Source: Larimichthys crocea
Taxonomy: Eukaryota > Chordata > Actinopteri > Sciaenidae
DNA: 64,000 nt
Assembly (NCBI RefSeq): GCF_000972845.2
Contig: NC_040032.1
Coordinates: 19,524,636-19,588,635, forward strand
Direction of reading: 5' to 3'
Positions 1-11,755 of this stretch are shown here, one piece after another; position 1 is the stretch's first letter; every line of letters starts with the position of its first letter. The notes under the pieces are model-generated. The model was not told the DNA's origin and ran no database searches. It was given only the letters and a program-made list of their open reading frames with translations. The position numbers were made by a program, and so were the translations under genes.

Positions 1-127
1 TTAAATAAGGCATAGAAAAACATAAATGTATCCAAAATAAAGTATGGATCCAGCTGCTCTGCAAATTCTCTATATTTATAGAACAAAATAAATATAATAA
101 TAAGCATAAGCATCAATAAGCAATAAG

Positions 128-768
128 CATCTTCTTGAAACCATCACCCTCGACTGTATTAATGGGTTGCATATCTTTAGCTAAGAAATATCCAAGGGCA
201 GCTGTTAGGCCCCGTTTAAACGGAGACATTTCCCTTAGTTTGTACCGATCTTTTACACGCAAACGGTGAATTCGCCTCTGAAAACGAATCGAGTTTTAGG
301 CAGCTGATGCGCCAAAAGTGAAGATGATCATGAAAGCAAGCCGCCCATAGGCTTGGCGTAGTTATGATGGTGCTTGAAGGTGTATTTATGCAGGTTGATG
401 TAAAGGAAAACATTTTTGAAAACGATGCTATGTGCACGATGTTATTTTGGAAAACGGAGGGAGGGAAATATTCGTTTCTCAACATACCCAACATGTGTAA
501 ACGTAGCCTGATGTCTTGTGCCTCTCCGAACTTGTCGGATAAGGAGTCGCATTAAACAATGTGTCTGTGATCGATGACTGAGTTTGCGTTGACGTCTTGC
601 TGGTTGTGGCACTGGCTTTGTCTTTTTGTTTTTTTTAATTCATTCGTTGTGAGTGACTTTGTGCTTTTGTTTGAGATGGTTGAATAAATTTGTAGTGTTA
701 CCAAGAGGAGCAGCTATTACCTTGTAGCAAATCTTGCACATTATGTGCTGCTGCTTCTCGTCGGATTC
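128..768 (-). pseudogene. hAT transposase pseudogene, BED zinc finger and N-terminal core
   Basis: The best preserved part is the BED-type zinc finger at 640-768: CKIC supplies the two cysteines and NHLKQKH the two histidines, with the family-typical GNTTNLFNHL between them. BED fingers bind DNA at the transposon ends. The reading frame is broken: a stop follows the finger at 640-642, another lies upstream of 768, and the conserved SSERHK / GYFLAKDM junction is interrupted by the insertion at 207-509. A stop at about 125 ends the last fragment. It therefore cannot make an active enzyme. It could only be confused with a ZBED-type domesticated gene, but the adjacent terminal repeat and the stops argue for a dead transposon copy. 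Confidence 0.8.
207..509. mobile_element. Non-autonomous inverted-repeat element (MITE-like) nested in the hAT
   Basis: The left end aggccccgtttaaac (207-221) matches the reverse complement of the right end (495-509) at 12 of 15 positions. The interior is rich in AAAACG/CGTTT motifs, is more CpG-rich than its surroundings, and has no coding potential. It interrupts the hAT transposase between SSERHK and the GYFLAKDM block, so it inserted after the hAT did. No clear target duplication is visible. I recognise this CGTTTACAC-ended repeat style from fish genomes, but cannot name the superfamily. Confidence 0.6.
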
Positions 769-1134
769 TTTTCATTCGCTTTCAATCTCACTCACTGTTT
801 TTGAACACCAAACGACACACCTCCTCACTCTTCAGCTGCGTGAGGGAGTATGGGCTATCCTGTTAGTCAGCGGGGCCGCGTGAAATGTAATGTAATGCGC
901 ATGCACGTCTCTCAGAAAATAAATCGTTTAAACTCGATTATATGATTTTTTAGAACGTTTGACAACAAAATCGAAATCGTGATCAAATTTCGATTAATTG
1001 CACAGCCCTAATTTATACTATTCTTTCATTTTCACACATTTATAAATGACATTTATCAGCATTATTATTTTCACTGTTGTTTGTTGTAGTTTGATGCACA
1101 TATTTTTACACCCTTCTTTGTTTTTTTCTTATCA

Positions 1135-1223
1135 TTTTCTCTCAGTATCTATGTATGTATTTATGCCAAAATCAAATTTTTCTCTCAGTATCTATGTATG
1201 TATTTATGCCAAAATCAAATTTT
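1135..1223. repeat. 43-bp tandem duplication (2 copies)
   Basis: The unit starting ctcagtatctatgtatgtat at 1141 recurs exactly at 1184. The copies appear identical over about 43 bp, so the duplication is recent or homogenised. It contains a short TATG run that may have promoted slippage. Confidence 0.95.
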
Positions 1224-1255
1224 ATGAAATCGACCGTCATGGAAAATTGAGGATG

Positions 1256-1293
1256 CAAAATAAAATGCAAAAGCCGTTTGCAATTTTATTTTG
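1256..1293. repeat. Short inverted repeat (hairpin, about 16-bp stem)
   Basis: The left arm caaaataaaatgcaaa (1256-1271) pairs with 1277-1293 across a 5-nt loop, with one extra T in the right arm. AT-rich; it may be the centre of a decayed palindromic MITE. Too short to call a microRNA precursor. Confidence 0.7.
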
Positions 1294-1877
1294 GGTTCAA
1301 AATTTGAAACAATGGAAAACAACAACAATGAAAAGTAAAAGTTAAATTTAATATTCAATTTCATTACAACTATGGCATTGCTATGCTTAAGGGTATACTA
1401 AAAGTTGTCGGCGGGGTTTTCACTGTAATTTCGGAAGTAATTGTGTATGTTCAAGCATGAAAATGAAAATTGGATTTTAGTTTCAGTGATGCTCATATGA
1501 AAATTTCAATTACATTACATTTGAATCAGATTACTTATACATATAACAGAATACTAAAACAAATGATTGATACATGATGCATTCTTGCTTAATGTGTGCC
1601 TAAACATTATTAAATGTGCAGTGCAAATGACTTTGTAGATATTAACGGTGCTCTGTGTTAAAATATGGTAGAAAACTGTTTGATAAATGAGGCCCATTTT
1701 ATTTAAACAGCACACCTACTAGGCGACAGCCAATTACCCTTGCGGGCCAGCATGCAGGAATTTGGTCCTCAATATGTTTTGACAGCGCTGTGCTATATCA
1801 TAGTTAGCCCCGCAGACACACTCGTCAGCCTCATACTTGATCCTGAACACAAAAGCTGTCAGCCAGGTCAGAGGCTC

Positions 1878-1896
1878 GGGGGGTGGGGGGGGGGGG
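1878..1896 (+). repeat. G-run (6 G, T, 12 G)
   Basis: An almost pure guanine tract on the plus strand. Such a tract can form a G-quadruplex and is prone to polymerase slippage and sequencing error, so its exact length is uncertain. Confidence 0.9.
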
Positions 1897-2589
1897 CACT
1901 GACATTGTCTGCAAAACACAGCCATATCTTCCAACAAATGGGTTACGAGTTTGATGTGGTGGTGGTTTATGTGTGGATGGGAGGTGTGTGTAAGAGGGTG
2001 TATGGCTCCCTGCCTGTGTTTTGCAGTGACACAAGACTCTCATAGGCAGGGTGACAGAATACAGGCTACTAAAGAATGCAGGGACCCTGAGAAAATAATA
2101 CCGCAAAGATAGAAAAATAGAAAAGGCTGAAATGGCATTTTTAAAGAAATAGTCCAATATTTTGTTTATGCTAATTTCTCATCAAACTCAGAGTCAGATG
2201 AGAATACCGATATAAGTTTCATCCTTGTGTACCCGGGAGCTCAGGGACACGATGACCTAAATTCCGCCAGGTATCACCATGTAATCTGTGTCTGGATGTC
2301 TTATCTGAAGGAGGAAAAGACTCATGTAAATGCTTGCAGAACGACTGCAATTGGAATGTGATCAGGTCTACCAAATAGCATCTGGAGGTAGTCTGGCACA
2401 CACTGTGATCACAATGTGGATTCTGATTTGACATGATGAGAATACTTACCATGTGTAAAGGCGTTATTATGCAGAAAACAGACACAGATACAGATCACAC
2501 ACATCTTGCAAAAGCTGAAGTGGGGGTAATGCTGTTATAGAACCATAAATCATCTTCCCTAATCTTGACCAAATATTCTCATGACGACA

Positions 2590-2880
2590 ATGGTTCCCAA
2601 CAGCTTCAGTGCTACTTCTTCCAATTTTATTTATTTTTTCCTCATTCTGGGTTTTGATGATGTTGGCAGACAGAACTGTCTAAAAATTACCCTCAAAAAT
2701 CTCCCATAGGTGTTCATCTTGATTGAGATCTGATGACTGTGAAAGCCACAGCATATGATTCTACATCCTTTTCATCACCTACCCACCAGATGCACCCACC
2801 AGGACATATTTAGTTGCATCTGCATTTGTCATGTTTTTCCACCCATTTATTCGGTCTTTTCCTTATATATTTTACCCATC
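2590..2880 (-). mobile_element. Tc1/mariner transposase relic
   Basis: On the minus strand, 2655-2780 translates to SQSSDLNQDEHLWEI preceded by NHMLW. This is the Tc1-family block SPDLNPIEHLW that surrounds the third catalytic acidic residue, with P-to-S and P-to-Q changes. A stop lies just upstream and another shortly after (TTTTAG at about 2682). Downstream on the minus strand, IKTQNEEKINKI resembles the C-terminal tail. No terminal inverted repeats are seen and the DNA-binding half is absent. The outer limits are approximate; only 2655-2780 is firm. Confidence 0.8.
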
Positions 2881-4419
2881 TATACCTTTATCATGTGTTA
2901 AAAAATAAAAAGTCTTTTCATGGAGACGACACATCCAGATTGTGCATAGCTGAGCACAATCGATTTCTCATTTCATGTATGTTCAAGCATTAACTCCCAA
3001 CACATGAATATAATAATAATATTTATGCTGTTATTCATGAAAACCTTAAAATGGTAATCATCACAGTCATTAACAATCATCAGCAATCTTTATACCTGCC
3101 TTCTCCCCTCTACACTGTACCTTTGCTCTGTTGGAGCCATAAAGTGGTCTGCTCCATAAGGTATGTGATGCAAACTAGCTGTGGCAGTCCGGCTTAAGGT
3201 CAGCCAAGGAGACCTTACGCCTGAGGCACGAGGAAATGAACAACTGTTCGCGTGGAAAGCGGTTAACTGTGTGTGTATGTGCACAATCACCTGCGGAGAA
3301 GTAGGGCGCTACCCATGCACTCTCAGGCTTAAGTCAAAGCGACAGGTGCATCATGAACCCCCTGTTTATTCAGTTGTCACTGTATTTGCTTGTGTCCAAT
3401 TTTAGTATGCCTGGAAGTTTATGTAAGGTAGCTGGAAACAGGCAGATTTTTAGAAAAACTTTATTGGCTGTCAGTCAGTCTCTAAATGCATCGCTCCATA
3501 ACACGAAAGCAAAATAAAAGATTAGATTCATACAGTGACTATTATTTTGTGAGCTTCACTGCTAATAATCTGAATCACGGCATCATATTTAAATAAGCAA
3601 AAAAAAAAAACAGACAATAAAAACAGAACCAGCAGTCGACAGGCATGCTGGCGGCTCTGTGAGGTTATACTTAGGCACGGTGGTGTTTTGCTACAGTATG
3701 CTAGCATCAGCATGCACACACAATTACAATGTTAGCAGGTAGGGATTTAGCAGGTGTTTGCGACTAAACGCAGCTTCATCCACGACTGTGGATGATGGAA
3801 ATGTAATTCTTTTTGCAGATCTGGTCTTGAACCAAAGTACTGAGCAAAGTGAAATTTGACGTGATGAAGCCAAGGGAAGAAAAGTCAAGGGATCAGCAAA
3901 AGTGCATACAGTTCATCCTTTGGAGAACATGATTGGCCATACCAAATTGATAATCAATCACCAAAATAGACCATGGGAGCCATGATACCAATCAATCAAA
4001 CATAATTTTGATTGATATTTAATCAGTACTGCCTTGTTTTATAGTTAATCTGAGGTTTGTGAACCCAGGGTGTTGCACTGGAGGGGCTCATTGAGAATGA
4101 CTTGTCAGTTACAATGTAGCCATGTCCTAAAAGCATACCCTGCTTTGTTGCCTATTATTTATCATTGTGCTGTATAGAAGATGACTTGAAACTAGTAATT
4201 TAGACCAAGTTCCCCATAAGACTAAAAAATGCAGGTATATATACTTTTAAGTTTGCTTCACTTTACAGACGTGGAGCCTCTGTCTAATTAGATGTCCATC
4301 AATGGACACATAGCTACTGTATCAGTGGTACCAATTTAGCAGATGTGTGAATGTTTTCACTGGATAATTAATCTTTGACCTGATGGCACAAGATGAGTCA
4401 GAGTATCACTAGACATTAG
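2881..4419. other. Non-coding stretch, no gene seen
   Basis: About 3170-3330 has more CpG than the flanks and a small inverted repeat (aaggtc/gacctt at about 3196-3216), but no coding signature. About 4150-4290 vaguely resembles a common fish dispersed repeat; I cannot support that firmly. Confidence 0.4.
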
Positions 4420-4463
4420 TAGAATAGAATAGATACTTTATTGATCCCTCAGGGGGAAATTCT
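4420..4463 (-). mobile_element. 3' tail of a teleost non-LTR retrotransposon (LINE or LINE-tailed SINE)
   Basis: The stretch atactttattgatccctc followed by a G-run and AAATTC is, in reverse complement, the AATTTCCC...GGGATCAATAAAGTAT end with a short ATCT/TAGA-type tail found at the 3' end of many fish LINEs. Only about 40 bp remain, as expected of strong 5' truncation or decay. I cannot assign the clade. Confidence 0.55.
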
Positions 4464-6057
4464 TTTTTTTCACTACTCTGCTCCGGATACCTTTTAATAT
4501 CTGTCAGATTTGATGGCAGTCCATCCAACAGTTGAACAGATTCATTTTTAAATCCTAACTTCACTGGCTTTATCAATGAAGACTTTACTAAGTGCTATAA
4601 GACCCCTCACAGAGTTTGGTGTTAAAAATAAATAAATAAACAACTATTTAATCCAGTACCAAAAGTAAAACGTCTGAATAATTTTAACCAAAAATTTGTT
4701 AACTGGGCCTTAGTTCACTTTAAAGCGTAATGTGGGTAAATAAATCTAACCTTTTTATCTGAAGAAATATACATTACACAAACCTTTTTTTCTAATCCTG
4801 CTCACACACCTGTTTACATGTTGGTTTTGTGTTGTGTTCAGGTGATATTCAGGCGATATGAAAAAAGAAAAAATGACTTATTTCTATAGACATTTAAGCC
4901 ATTGAAACTCCTGCACTGAAAATAATGGGGTTTACAACAGGTACTTCTGCCTTTCTATAAATGGTGTGGATTGTTTCATTGTAATGACAGTCGGTTTAAT
5001 TTTTTTAATTACCTTGGACTGCTGACATTGGTGGATTTCATGTTATGTTTACTGGCTTATGTTGACACATATTAGCAATTCATGAATCCAGGTGGGAGAT
5101 ATCAGAGCCTGCAAAAAAAAAAAAGAATAATGAAACAAAAAGGAGGAAATTGGATGGCGGTGGGTTCCATCGCAGTGTGGATGTTTCTGTTGAAAGGATG
5201 CTTTTTAATCAGGTTTTGGGTTTAATTGCTGGAGATTATGTTGGCCCTGTATGTGCTTATTCAACAGCAGCATTGCTGGCAAACATATAGCTGCACTGAT
5301 GACAATGTGAATTGTCAGGAGAGAAAGAACAGGAAGATTAGTCAGGATGAAAATAATTTGAACTTAACAAAACATTTTGATGCACTTGCCTTGGTTAACC
5401 ATGTCCAACAATACTTCACTGTTGTATTTGCTGATAGGAAAACCCAGACACACAACATGACATAGACACAATACAAGGCAGAATGAAGAGGAAATTCAGA
5501 CAAAAACAGAACTTAAATATATATAAATGTATAAAGTTAAGTGCTCAACTTTATGTACTTTCAAGTGGCAACTGACATTTTATCACTGCAGCTATCTCTC
5601 CTTCTGTTAAACTCCACTACAAAAAAAAAAGAAAAAAGCCATAGGCCTGTGACAATGTCAGGCAGGAACTAAAATCTAGGTCACATTGTGAGACATTTGC
5701 CTTTTGACTGCACTTTGCTCCATTGTCATTTCACTTTTTCTCTCTTATTATATATTTCATATGACCTTTATAGTCCATATTTTCCAAAAACCCATTGTCT
5801 ATCATGGTTCTGAACTATTTACCTGTTGCAATACAATCATAGATGTACACAACTTGGATTGCAGTGTTGCAATACAATCATAGATGTACACAACTTGGAT
5901 TGCAGTTTAACAAAATTATTTTGAGTTCATTTCAGCAGGGATTATGATTTGAATATATATAACCAATAACTGATGTTATCAATATCAGTTGGTAAAGTGC
6001 ACATTTAACAGATTTATTAACAGTTTGGACTTATTGCATCTTCTATTTCCAGTCATC
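4464..6057. other. Non-coding stretch, no gene seen
   Basis: It holds AT-rich unique sequence, poly-A tracts near 5113 and 5621, and the 41-bp duplication listed separately. The 79-codon frame at 5226-5465 has no recognisable domain. Confidence 0.4.
5824..5906. repeat. 41-bp tandem duplication (2 identical copies)
   Basis: The block beginning tgttgcaatacaatcataga at 5824 is repeated exactly from 5865, ending at 5906. Identity over the whole unit indicates a young duplication, likely polymorphic. Confidence 0.95.
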
Positions 6058-6250
6058 TCGCCTCACCCTCCCCCTCCTAGTGTAAAGGAGAAACTTTGTC
6101 CATTCTAGGCTATACTGTAAAAACATGGTAGTTCAGCAGAGCTGCGGCGTCTAATAAGCTCATTCTTAAGCAATAAAAATGTAATGATTCTTATTTTCAT
6201 GTGTCTACACATTAGTGAAAACATAGTTATGCATTATATTCAATTTCTGG
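6058..6250 (+). repeat. Teleost dispersed repeat, 'cagtgtgtagga' family, copy 1 (3' half)
   Basis: It shares with 42965-43165 the ordered landmarks ctcacc...agtgtaaag-gaaact, aaacatggt, attcttattttca or attattatttgcaa, and gaaaacatagttatgcat. The first part of the family (ending in gcagtgtgtaggacttag as at 29399) is missing. I recognise the family as common in percomorph fish; it is non-coding with inverted CAGTGTGTAGGA ends in full copies, suggesting a DNA-transposon derivative. Confidence 0.65.
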
Positions 6251-8064
6251 CATCTTGTGTAAGTAAAGCCTCTTAGATATGGCACACTGGGCCTTCAAAT
6301 TTCACAGGTATGTTTGTATGTTCTTTTTTTCAGATCTGGTAGGTGTGTAGGTTGGAGCCCACAAAGTTCCAACAAGATAATATATGTTTTTTTTATCTTC
6401 TTAGAATATGTGTACAAGATATTGTCTTGTGTGCACAAGATATGTGCATGCACAGCGTCGTTTCATTGGCACAAACCGCATGTGCTATTTAAACACATTA
6501 ATATTTAATAAAGTATGTGTTGAAGTGCAATTCATGTCAGCAATAACCTCATAACCACATAAACACCTTTTATATAGGTCTGGATATGAGCATCGACGTA
6601 TTGATTATTGTGACGTTGATGGCCGGCTGTGAGCTTAAGCACAGACATGCTCTGCGGATAAAAAAGTCAGGAATGCAAAGCAGGACATAAATTACTTGGT
6701 ACCTCAGGTGGAAGGAGGAAGACATTTTCATCCCAACTGTGTGTGTGGCATATAACATTGACACCTTTCATCTTACATCCCGTGTTATAAGGGATCGCAA
6801 ACACGGTCTAAATGTGCCGCCAACTTGTATTTAAGGCAGGCACAATCTCAAGGCAGCTAATTAATATCTTCATCAGTATGCATACATGACTGTGAACATG
6901 CATAGAAGCGGGGGAGGGAGGGTGGAGGGGGGTACTGTATGACACGTTCCATTTAGGAGCTTGAGAAGTCTTGCGCTTGTTCCTGAGCACTGAATATATA
7001 AACCGGACCACACAGTATGAAAACATGAGTTCATGTATCGTAGCTCTACCATGGTGATTAAGTAGCTTATATAACAGCAAAATTTATGAGCAATTACTTA
7101 ATCCGTGTTTGTGACTAACGAAGACAGTGACAATGTTTATGATGTGATGAAATAGAGCTTTGAAGCACACTGGGTGAAGGGGGTATAGAAGGGTCTGGTT
7201 TGAAGTAGGGTTTACAATCATCCCGGGATCATTCTGATTACATAAACACAGTTATTAAATGTACATTATTTTGCTCTGGAAGAGAGTGCACTGCAATTTG
7301 TAGGCGTGCACAGAGTTTCTTATAAGGTTGTTGGAACAAGATGAGTTGTTTGGAGGTTTGATTTGTCATTTGTCAAGTCGAGAATGTATTTTCTGTTATG
7401 TTGCAAGTCATCAAAACAGTGACTTGAGTCCAAATCTCAATGACTCTGGTTCACGTCTCTGGTTACCAGTGTGCATGTGTCTATTTGTGTCATTTGCATT
7501 TTGGATAAGGTATAACCTCGAGTCTTTTTGGATCAGTTCTGACCGACCCCACTGATCTTTGTCTTGTTTTTATTTTATGATTCATTAGAGGGAACTGAAA
7601 GGCATACTTAATAAGTTACCATAGAATTGAAAGCAGCTAAAATTACTTCAGTATATGAGATTTTATTATATCTGATTATTTTTGGCATTCTGGCTCTCTT
7701 CCTCCCACTGGACTGATTTATTTGTGATTATTCTGCTTCATGTGTCTGTTTCATTCACATAAGTGTCACCCAAGAGTAAAAAGAAGAGAACTGTGAAGTG
7801 TTAATTCCTGTTGTTAGGAACTGTCAGGTACAAACATTACAAATTTAGCACCCTCAGTAATAACATTAGTTGATCCAAAAAAAAGAGAACACACTGCTGC
7901 AGCTACCTACACTTTGTCACTGCAGAGCCTCACTGAGACAGAGGTAAGGAGACAAGGTCTTGCTAAAGTAAAGCAGTCAATGATTTAGATTGGAGTTGAG
8001 AGATGCATAGAATATTATACTGTAGGTGATGTTACATCATCAGGGGCAACAGAAGCTGTTGCAA
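6251..8064. other. Non-coding stretch, no gene seen
   Basis: Unique AT-rich sequence. 6301-6313 contains cag followed by gtatgt, a donor-like hexamer, but with a poor pyrimidine tract before it. No repeat or domain is recognised. Confidence 0.4.
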
Positions 8065-8351
8065 GAATCTGGAGCTGGTTGCACAAAACACCTTGAATGT
8101 CATATCTTAATACGTAAAGCTGAATTTCTCTTATTGGGACTTGTTGGTGTTGCACAGATTCCCTTAAAGGATTCCTTAATTAAGGAGAAATGTGAAGGCA
8201 TGCATTGCAGTAAAAGATTTACCAGTAAAATTTTCCATTTTCCATTGGGACCTTTTGTTTGCTTGCATTTGTGCTTGTGATACCTGTTATCATTTCACAA
8301 AACTGGTCTATAGATTGTAAAACTAAAGTGGCAGAAGGGAAGAAGACTGTG

Positions 8352-8489
8352 AAACCAAATTGGTCAGAGGAGAAAAAGATTGTACTTCTAAAGGACTACA
8401 ATTATTTTTATTTTTTTTTTGCGGAGAGCCGCAAATAACAGAAAACCGAAAAACAACAAATGTGGGGGAGGAAATTGCAACGAAACTTA
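8352..8489 (+). pseudogene. Myb/SANT-like DNA-binding domain relic (Harbinger-type element)
   Basis: 8352-8399 reads KPNWSEEKKIVLLKDY, which matches the first helix of Myb/SANT-like domains (K-x-WT/S-x-E-E...LL...Y). A poly-T tract (8408-8420) then shifts the frame, and 8436-8489 reads ITENRKTTNVGEEIATKLN, matching the last helix (T-x-x-x-K...W-x-x-I-A...N) with the usual W replaced. The domain order and spacing fit the Myb-like protein that accompanies Harbinger transposases, though free-standing MSANTD-type genes share the fold. The upstream frame is open for about 20 codons (about 8310-8351). Flanking sequence from about 8065 (gagctggttgcacaaaaca) may be a terminal region, but no matching right end was found. 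Confidence 0.6.
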
Positions 8490-8650
8490 ACTTAAGAAAT
8501 CTGGTGAAGAGATGGTCCATGTGGGCCACAAAAAATAATTAAGTTGTCTGTTCAGGCAAAAATAAAAAATAATTAAATAAAATCACAGTAAGAAATCCAA
8601 CAAACTTCAAAAGAAGTTCAATGTTTGAAGTTATCTTACACCTTAATTAA

Positions 8651-8676
8651 CTTAAAAGTTAAAAGTTAAAAGTTAA
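8651..8676. repeat. 8-bp tandem repeat (3 copies of TTAAAAGT)
   Basis: Three consecutive copies of an 8-bp AT-rich unit ending in ttaactt. Confidence 0.9.
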
Positions 8677-9805
8677 CTTAATTTTCCTCATTTATAATCT
8701 CTGCTATTTTGCAGTTAAGACCCTGATGTATGTAAAAAATAATGACCGAATCACTGAAAATTGTAGTTTACATACAACTCCATTAGGATTAAATCATAAG
8801 CCATTTCAAAATTAGCTTACTGAGTTTTGGTACCCTGCAGAGTTTTACTCTTTTCAAAACCTTGCTTCGGTTTTCTAACAAAGAGCAACAATGCTAGAAA
8901 TGCAATATTAGTACAGCTATTCTGCAGCAATGAATTTAATCCCCATTTTTTTCAAAGTCTTTGCTCCAAGTGATGCCAAGACATGTAATGCTATTTTTGG
9001 CGCTTTCTATGAAAGCATATGTTCAGGAAGTCGGCACATGTAGACACATGCGTGATGTCAGTTGGAAGGTGTTCATCATATTTTGCATCCTTCCCTCATC
9101 CTGTCACATAAGCCTCTCAAAATACAGCTCTTGCTCTGTCTGTCTCTCTCCCCCCTCTCTCCCACCTAACATTTAAAATAAAGACACAACAGCAACCTGG
9201 CAAGTGGCAGTGGCAATTCAGCAGCCTGGCAAAAGACATGTATCACAAGAGGTTTCCAAGAAAGCCTTGAGCCGTCAAAGAATGGAGGCAGTCAGGCTGC
9301 TGAGATCTGCCGTCTCATTCAATTAAGGCAGCTTGGAAATATAAGCATGCAGTAACAGGTCAGATAGAATAGCTGCTGCATTGTTTCGTCTTCTTGTCTT
9401 GATTTTGACTTTTTTGTTTTTATTTAGTTGGAAACCCCCATGGAGTTTCCTTTTTATTTTTTGTCTTGTATCGCTTGGTTTCCTGTTTCACACTCTGTTG
9501 TAGGTAAATTAAAAAAAATAATCAAATTTGAGATGATTTTTAATTGCGATAGATACAGCGTGGTGTTGCATGGAATGAAGTGTCTGAGCAGCTTAATATA
9601 CCACAGAGTTCACCATTAGCGTACCGTGTCCAATGAGAAAATAAATGGCGCCAGCTTGAAGCTTGACACACACCTGTTCCCAGCTGTAACCATGCATGAG
9701 CATTTGTTTGCCTGTCACCTACAATGAATTTCAAAGCTGTTATTCCAGCAGTGTCACACTCTTGATAGGATGTGATTCTCACATTCTTTTTAAATGGTTG
9801 ACATA
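8677..9805. other. Non-coding stretch; possible regulatory block at 9535-9780
   Basis: No gene is seen. 9535-9780 is complex, balanced in composition, contains tttttaattgcg and aaataaatgg, and lacks repeats: the style of a conserved non-coding element, which cannot be tested here. Just upstream (9479-9508) a pyrimidine-rich tract ends in tag followed by gtaaat, a weak recursive-splice lookalike. Confidence 0.3.
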
Positions 9806-9985
9806 TGACCCCGTCAAGCAGAAAACATCTTTACTCTTCCACTTTTATTTTGCTTTGAGGTCTTTGTTCTTCTGTCTTGTTGTTTCACTTTCCTCCATCG
9901 GGTCTGCGTAACTCTGTCAAGTGCAACTCTTGTGATGACGCATTATATGGGGAAATATACAAATGTATTTGAGAAAAGAAAAGAT
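9806..9985 (+). repeat. Segment B, source-like copy of a 1.9-kb-spaced direct duplication
   Basis: This 180-bp segment beginning tgaccccgtcaagcagaaaa recurs at 11755-11934 in the same orientation. The first 62 or so bases are identical; the rest differs by substitutions and small indels. It is not a low-complexity match. I do not recognise it as a known repeat family. Confidence 0.9.
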
Positions 9986-11651
9986 TGCTGCTGTGTTTGA
10001 AAAAAAAAAAACACACCCCACATGTCCCCCTCTTTACTCATTCCTGTTAATGGTTACAAGTGTACCACTAATAGGTTGCCTGGTCCCATTCAAGGTAACT
10101 GCCTGAGTGAACAAACATACTGCTGCTCCATATGCTGCACTTTTAGTATCTTGTGTTACTGGGAGCAAAAGCAGACTTGCCTGACAGGATGTCGTGGACT
10201 TAATTACATTTAGCTGTTTATGGTCATCTGGGCTGTCTTCTGTAAATAATGATAATTATTGAATTAATAGATTAAACATACCAGAAGTCGCCATCACTCC
10301 CAGCCCTTTTTTACTAGGCATCCATGTTAGATGAAGGAACTTCCAAGGACATCTTGCAATTTCTTGTTCGTCTGACAACATGAAACAAAGAGAGGCTGCG
10401 TATTTTAAAATGTAAGAAGATGGAACAAGGAAATTCTAACATTTCAGACCTGCATGAGATGGATGACTCAAAAACTTGGCTGAAAACATCCAGTGTAATT
10501 AGCTTGTTAGTACTGTGTCAAACTTTTCTGTAGGGCCGTAGGATGATTTGAATCACTTCAACCCCCGGGTGAATCATCAGTGTAACTGACAAAGTGCAAC
10601 TTTTTATTTTCCTCACTATATAGTACAAAATTCAGACTTTAGGCACTTTCTGTGCAGGCTGGGCTAGTAAGAAGTTAATCTCATACCACTTGAAGTCTGC
10701 TGTCAAAAAGTTTGGATGCACTTCAAGCAAAGCATTGGTTTTCAGATTGCAAATGTGCCTGTCCTACCTCATTTCATTACGACATAAAACTCGACTTGCA
10801 AAGACGATAATGCGCTAGGTAATCTATTACTGTAAACAGCACGTCTTCTTTTGTTTTTGACAACATTTGGTAGTAGTTGTGTGATAATGCAGTTGAAAGG
10901 GCATGTCATTGTTGGTCCAGTGCTTATGTGAAGGTAGGAAAAAGTCAGCCACCTGTGAATGATTCCTTCTTAGACGGTAGCTGTATTTTCTTAACTATAA
11001 TTTTGGGTTACCGTGAAAAAAAAAATAGCTTACAAACTTATAATAAGGCAGCTGTTCCCCAAGTACACAAGTACACGCAGTGTTTTGAGAATCCGAACTT
11101 CTTTAATTAACACAGTGGTCGGCTCTATCCTCCTTACTGTGCCTATTAATGCCTATTCTCTAAAACCATCTGTCCTTTCTAAAGTTGTTATATTCCGACC
11201 TTTAGGAATGTCACAGCCTGATATTCTAACTGTGGAGTATTTGGATCTGGAGCAGATTTAAGAGGATCAAGCAGTCACATGTTAAAGTGTTTTGAGGACA
11301 TGAATCATACGCGGCTGACTAGTCTTCATTTTCACTGACTAAAACAAATTGAAATAATTAGACTCATAATGGTTTAGTAAACATTATACTAAGTCTTTTC
11401 AAGGACTTCCAGAGAATTCTATGAATAAAAAACAGACCAGATTATGTATGAAATGTACTAGAGTTAGGAGTTATGAAACAGTTAATGCTGATGCCTCTAT
11501 ATGACCTGCATAAATAAACAAGACCATCAGGAGGAAGATTGGCTATATCTATATAGTTATTCTTAATGCCTGCCACTTGGATGGATTTAGTCAGTTTCCC
11601 TTGAAATCAATGAAACAAGGAGGTGGAAAGACTACCACTACTACCAGAACC
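9986..11651. other. Non-coding stretch, no gene seen
   Basis: Unique AT-rich sequence with a poly-A tract at about 10000-10011. Two overlapping short frames (10877-11110 and 11013-11261) show no domain. Confidence 0.4.
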
Positions 11652-11755
11652 AACAAAAACTGATAATTCCTCACAGGGGCTTTAATAATTCAAGCCTTAC
11701 ATATAACTCAACTCTTAGAGCATATATATATTTTCCCTCTCTGTTCCTGGTGTTT
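11652..11755 (+). repeat. Segment A, left 104-bp direct repeat
   Basis: It starts aacaaaaactgataattcct and ends tggtgttt. The matching copy A' is at 11935-12038: same length, no indels, 8 differences by my count (about 92% identity). Confidence 0.9.

Larger units (their letters stand above)
125..1010 (-). mobile_element. Decayed hAT-superfamily DNA transposon (5' part), with nested insertion
   Basis: Read on the minus strand, the element begins at 1010 with a hAT-like terminal sequence (TAGGGCTGTGCAATTAATCG), followed by a non-coding leader and then transposase fragments down to about 125. The recognisable coding pieces are a BED zinc finger (640-768), the stretch TLFNATPYPTSSERHKT (512-562) and GYFLAKDMQPINTVEGDGF (about 140-196), in the order expected of hAT transposases. 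The last two are separated by a 303-bp inverted-repeat element at 207-509. The catalytic and dimerisation parts of the transposase are missing; after about 125 the sequence turns into AT-rich AAGCAT-type repeats, so the 3' part is deleted or too decayed to see. No 8-bp target duplication can be tested because the far end is lost. Family assignment rests on motifs I recognise, not on a search. Confidence 0.8.
1011..2589. other. Non-coding stretch with local repeats
   Basis: Beyond the tandem duplication, hairpin and G-run listed separately, I see nothing. Reading frames of up to 108 codons at 1740-2157 overlap on both strands and have no domain-like composition. Confidence 0.5.

Noticed and set aside
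1135..1223. CRISPR-like repeat pair
   Set aside because: It is a direct tandem duplication with no spacers, in a vertebrate genome.
9479..9510. Second recursive splice site
   Set aside because: The acceptor part is fair, but the donor gtaaat lacks the +5 G; much weaker than 12561-12598.
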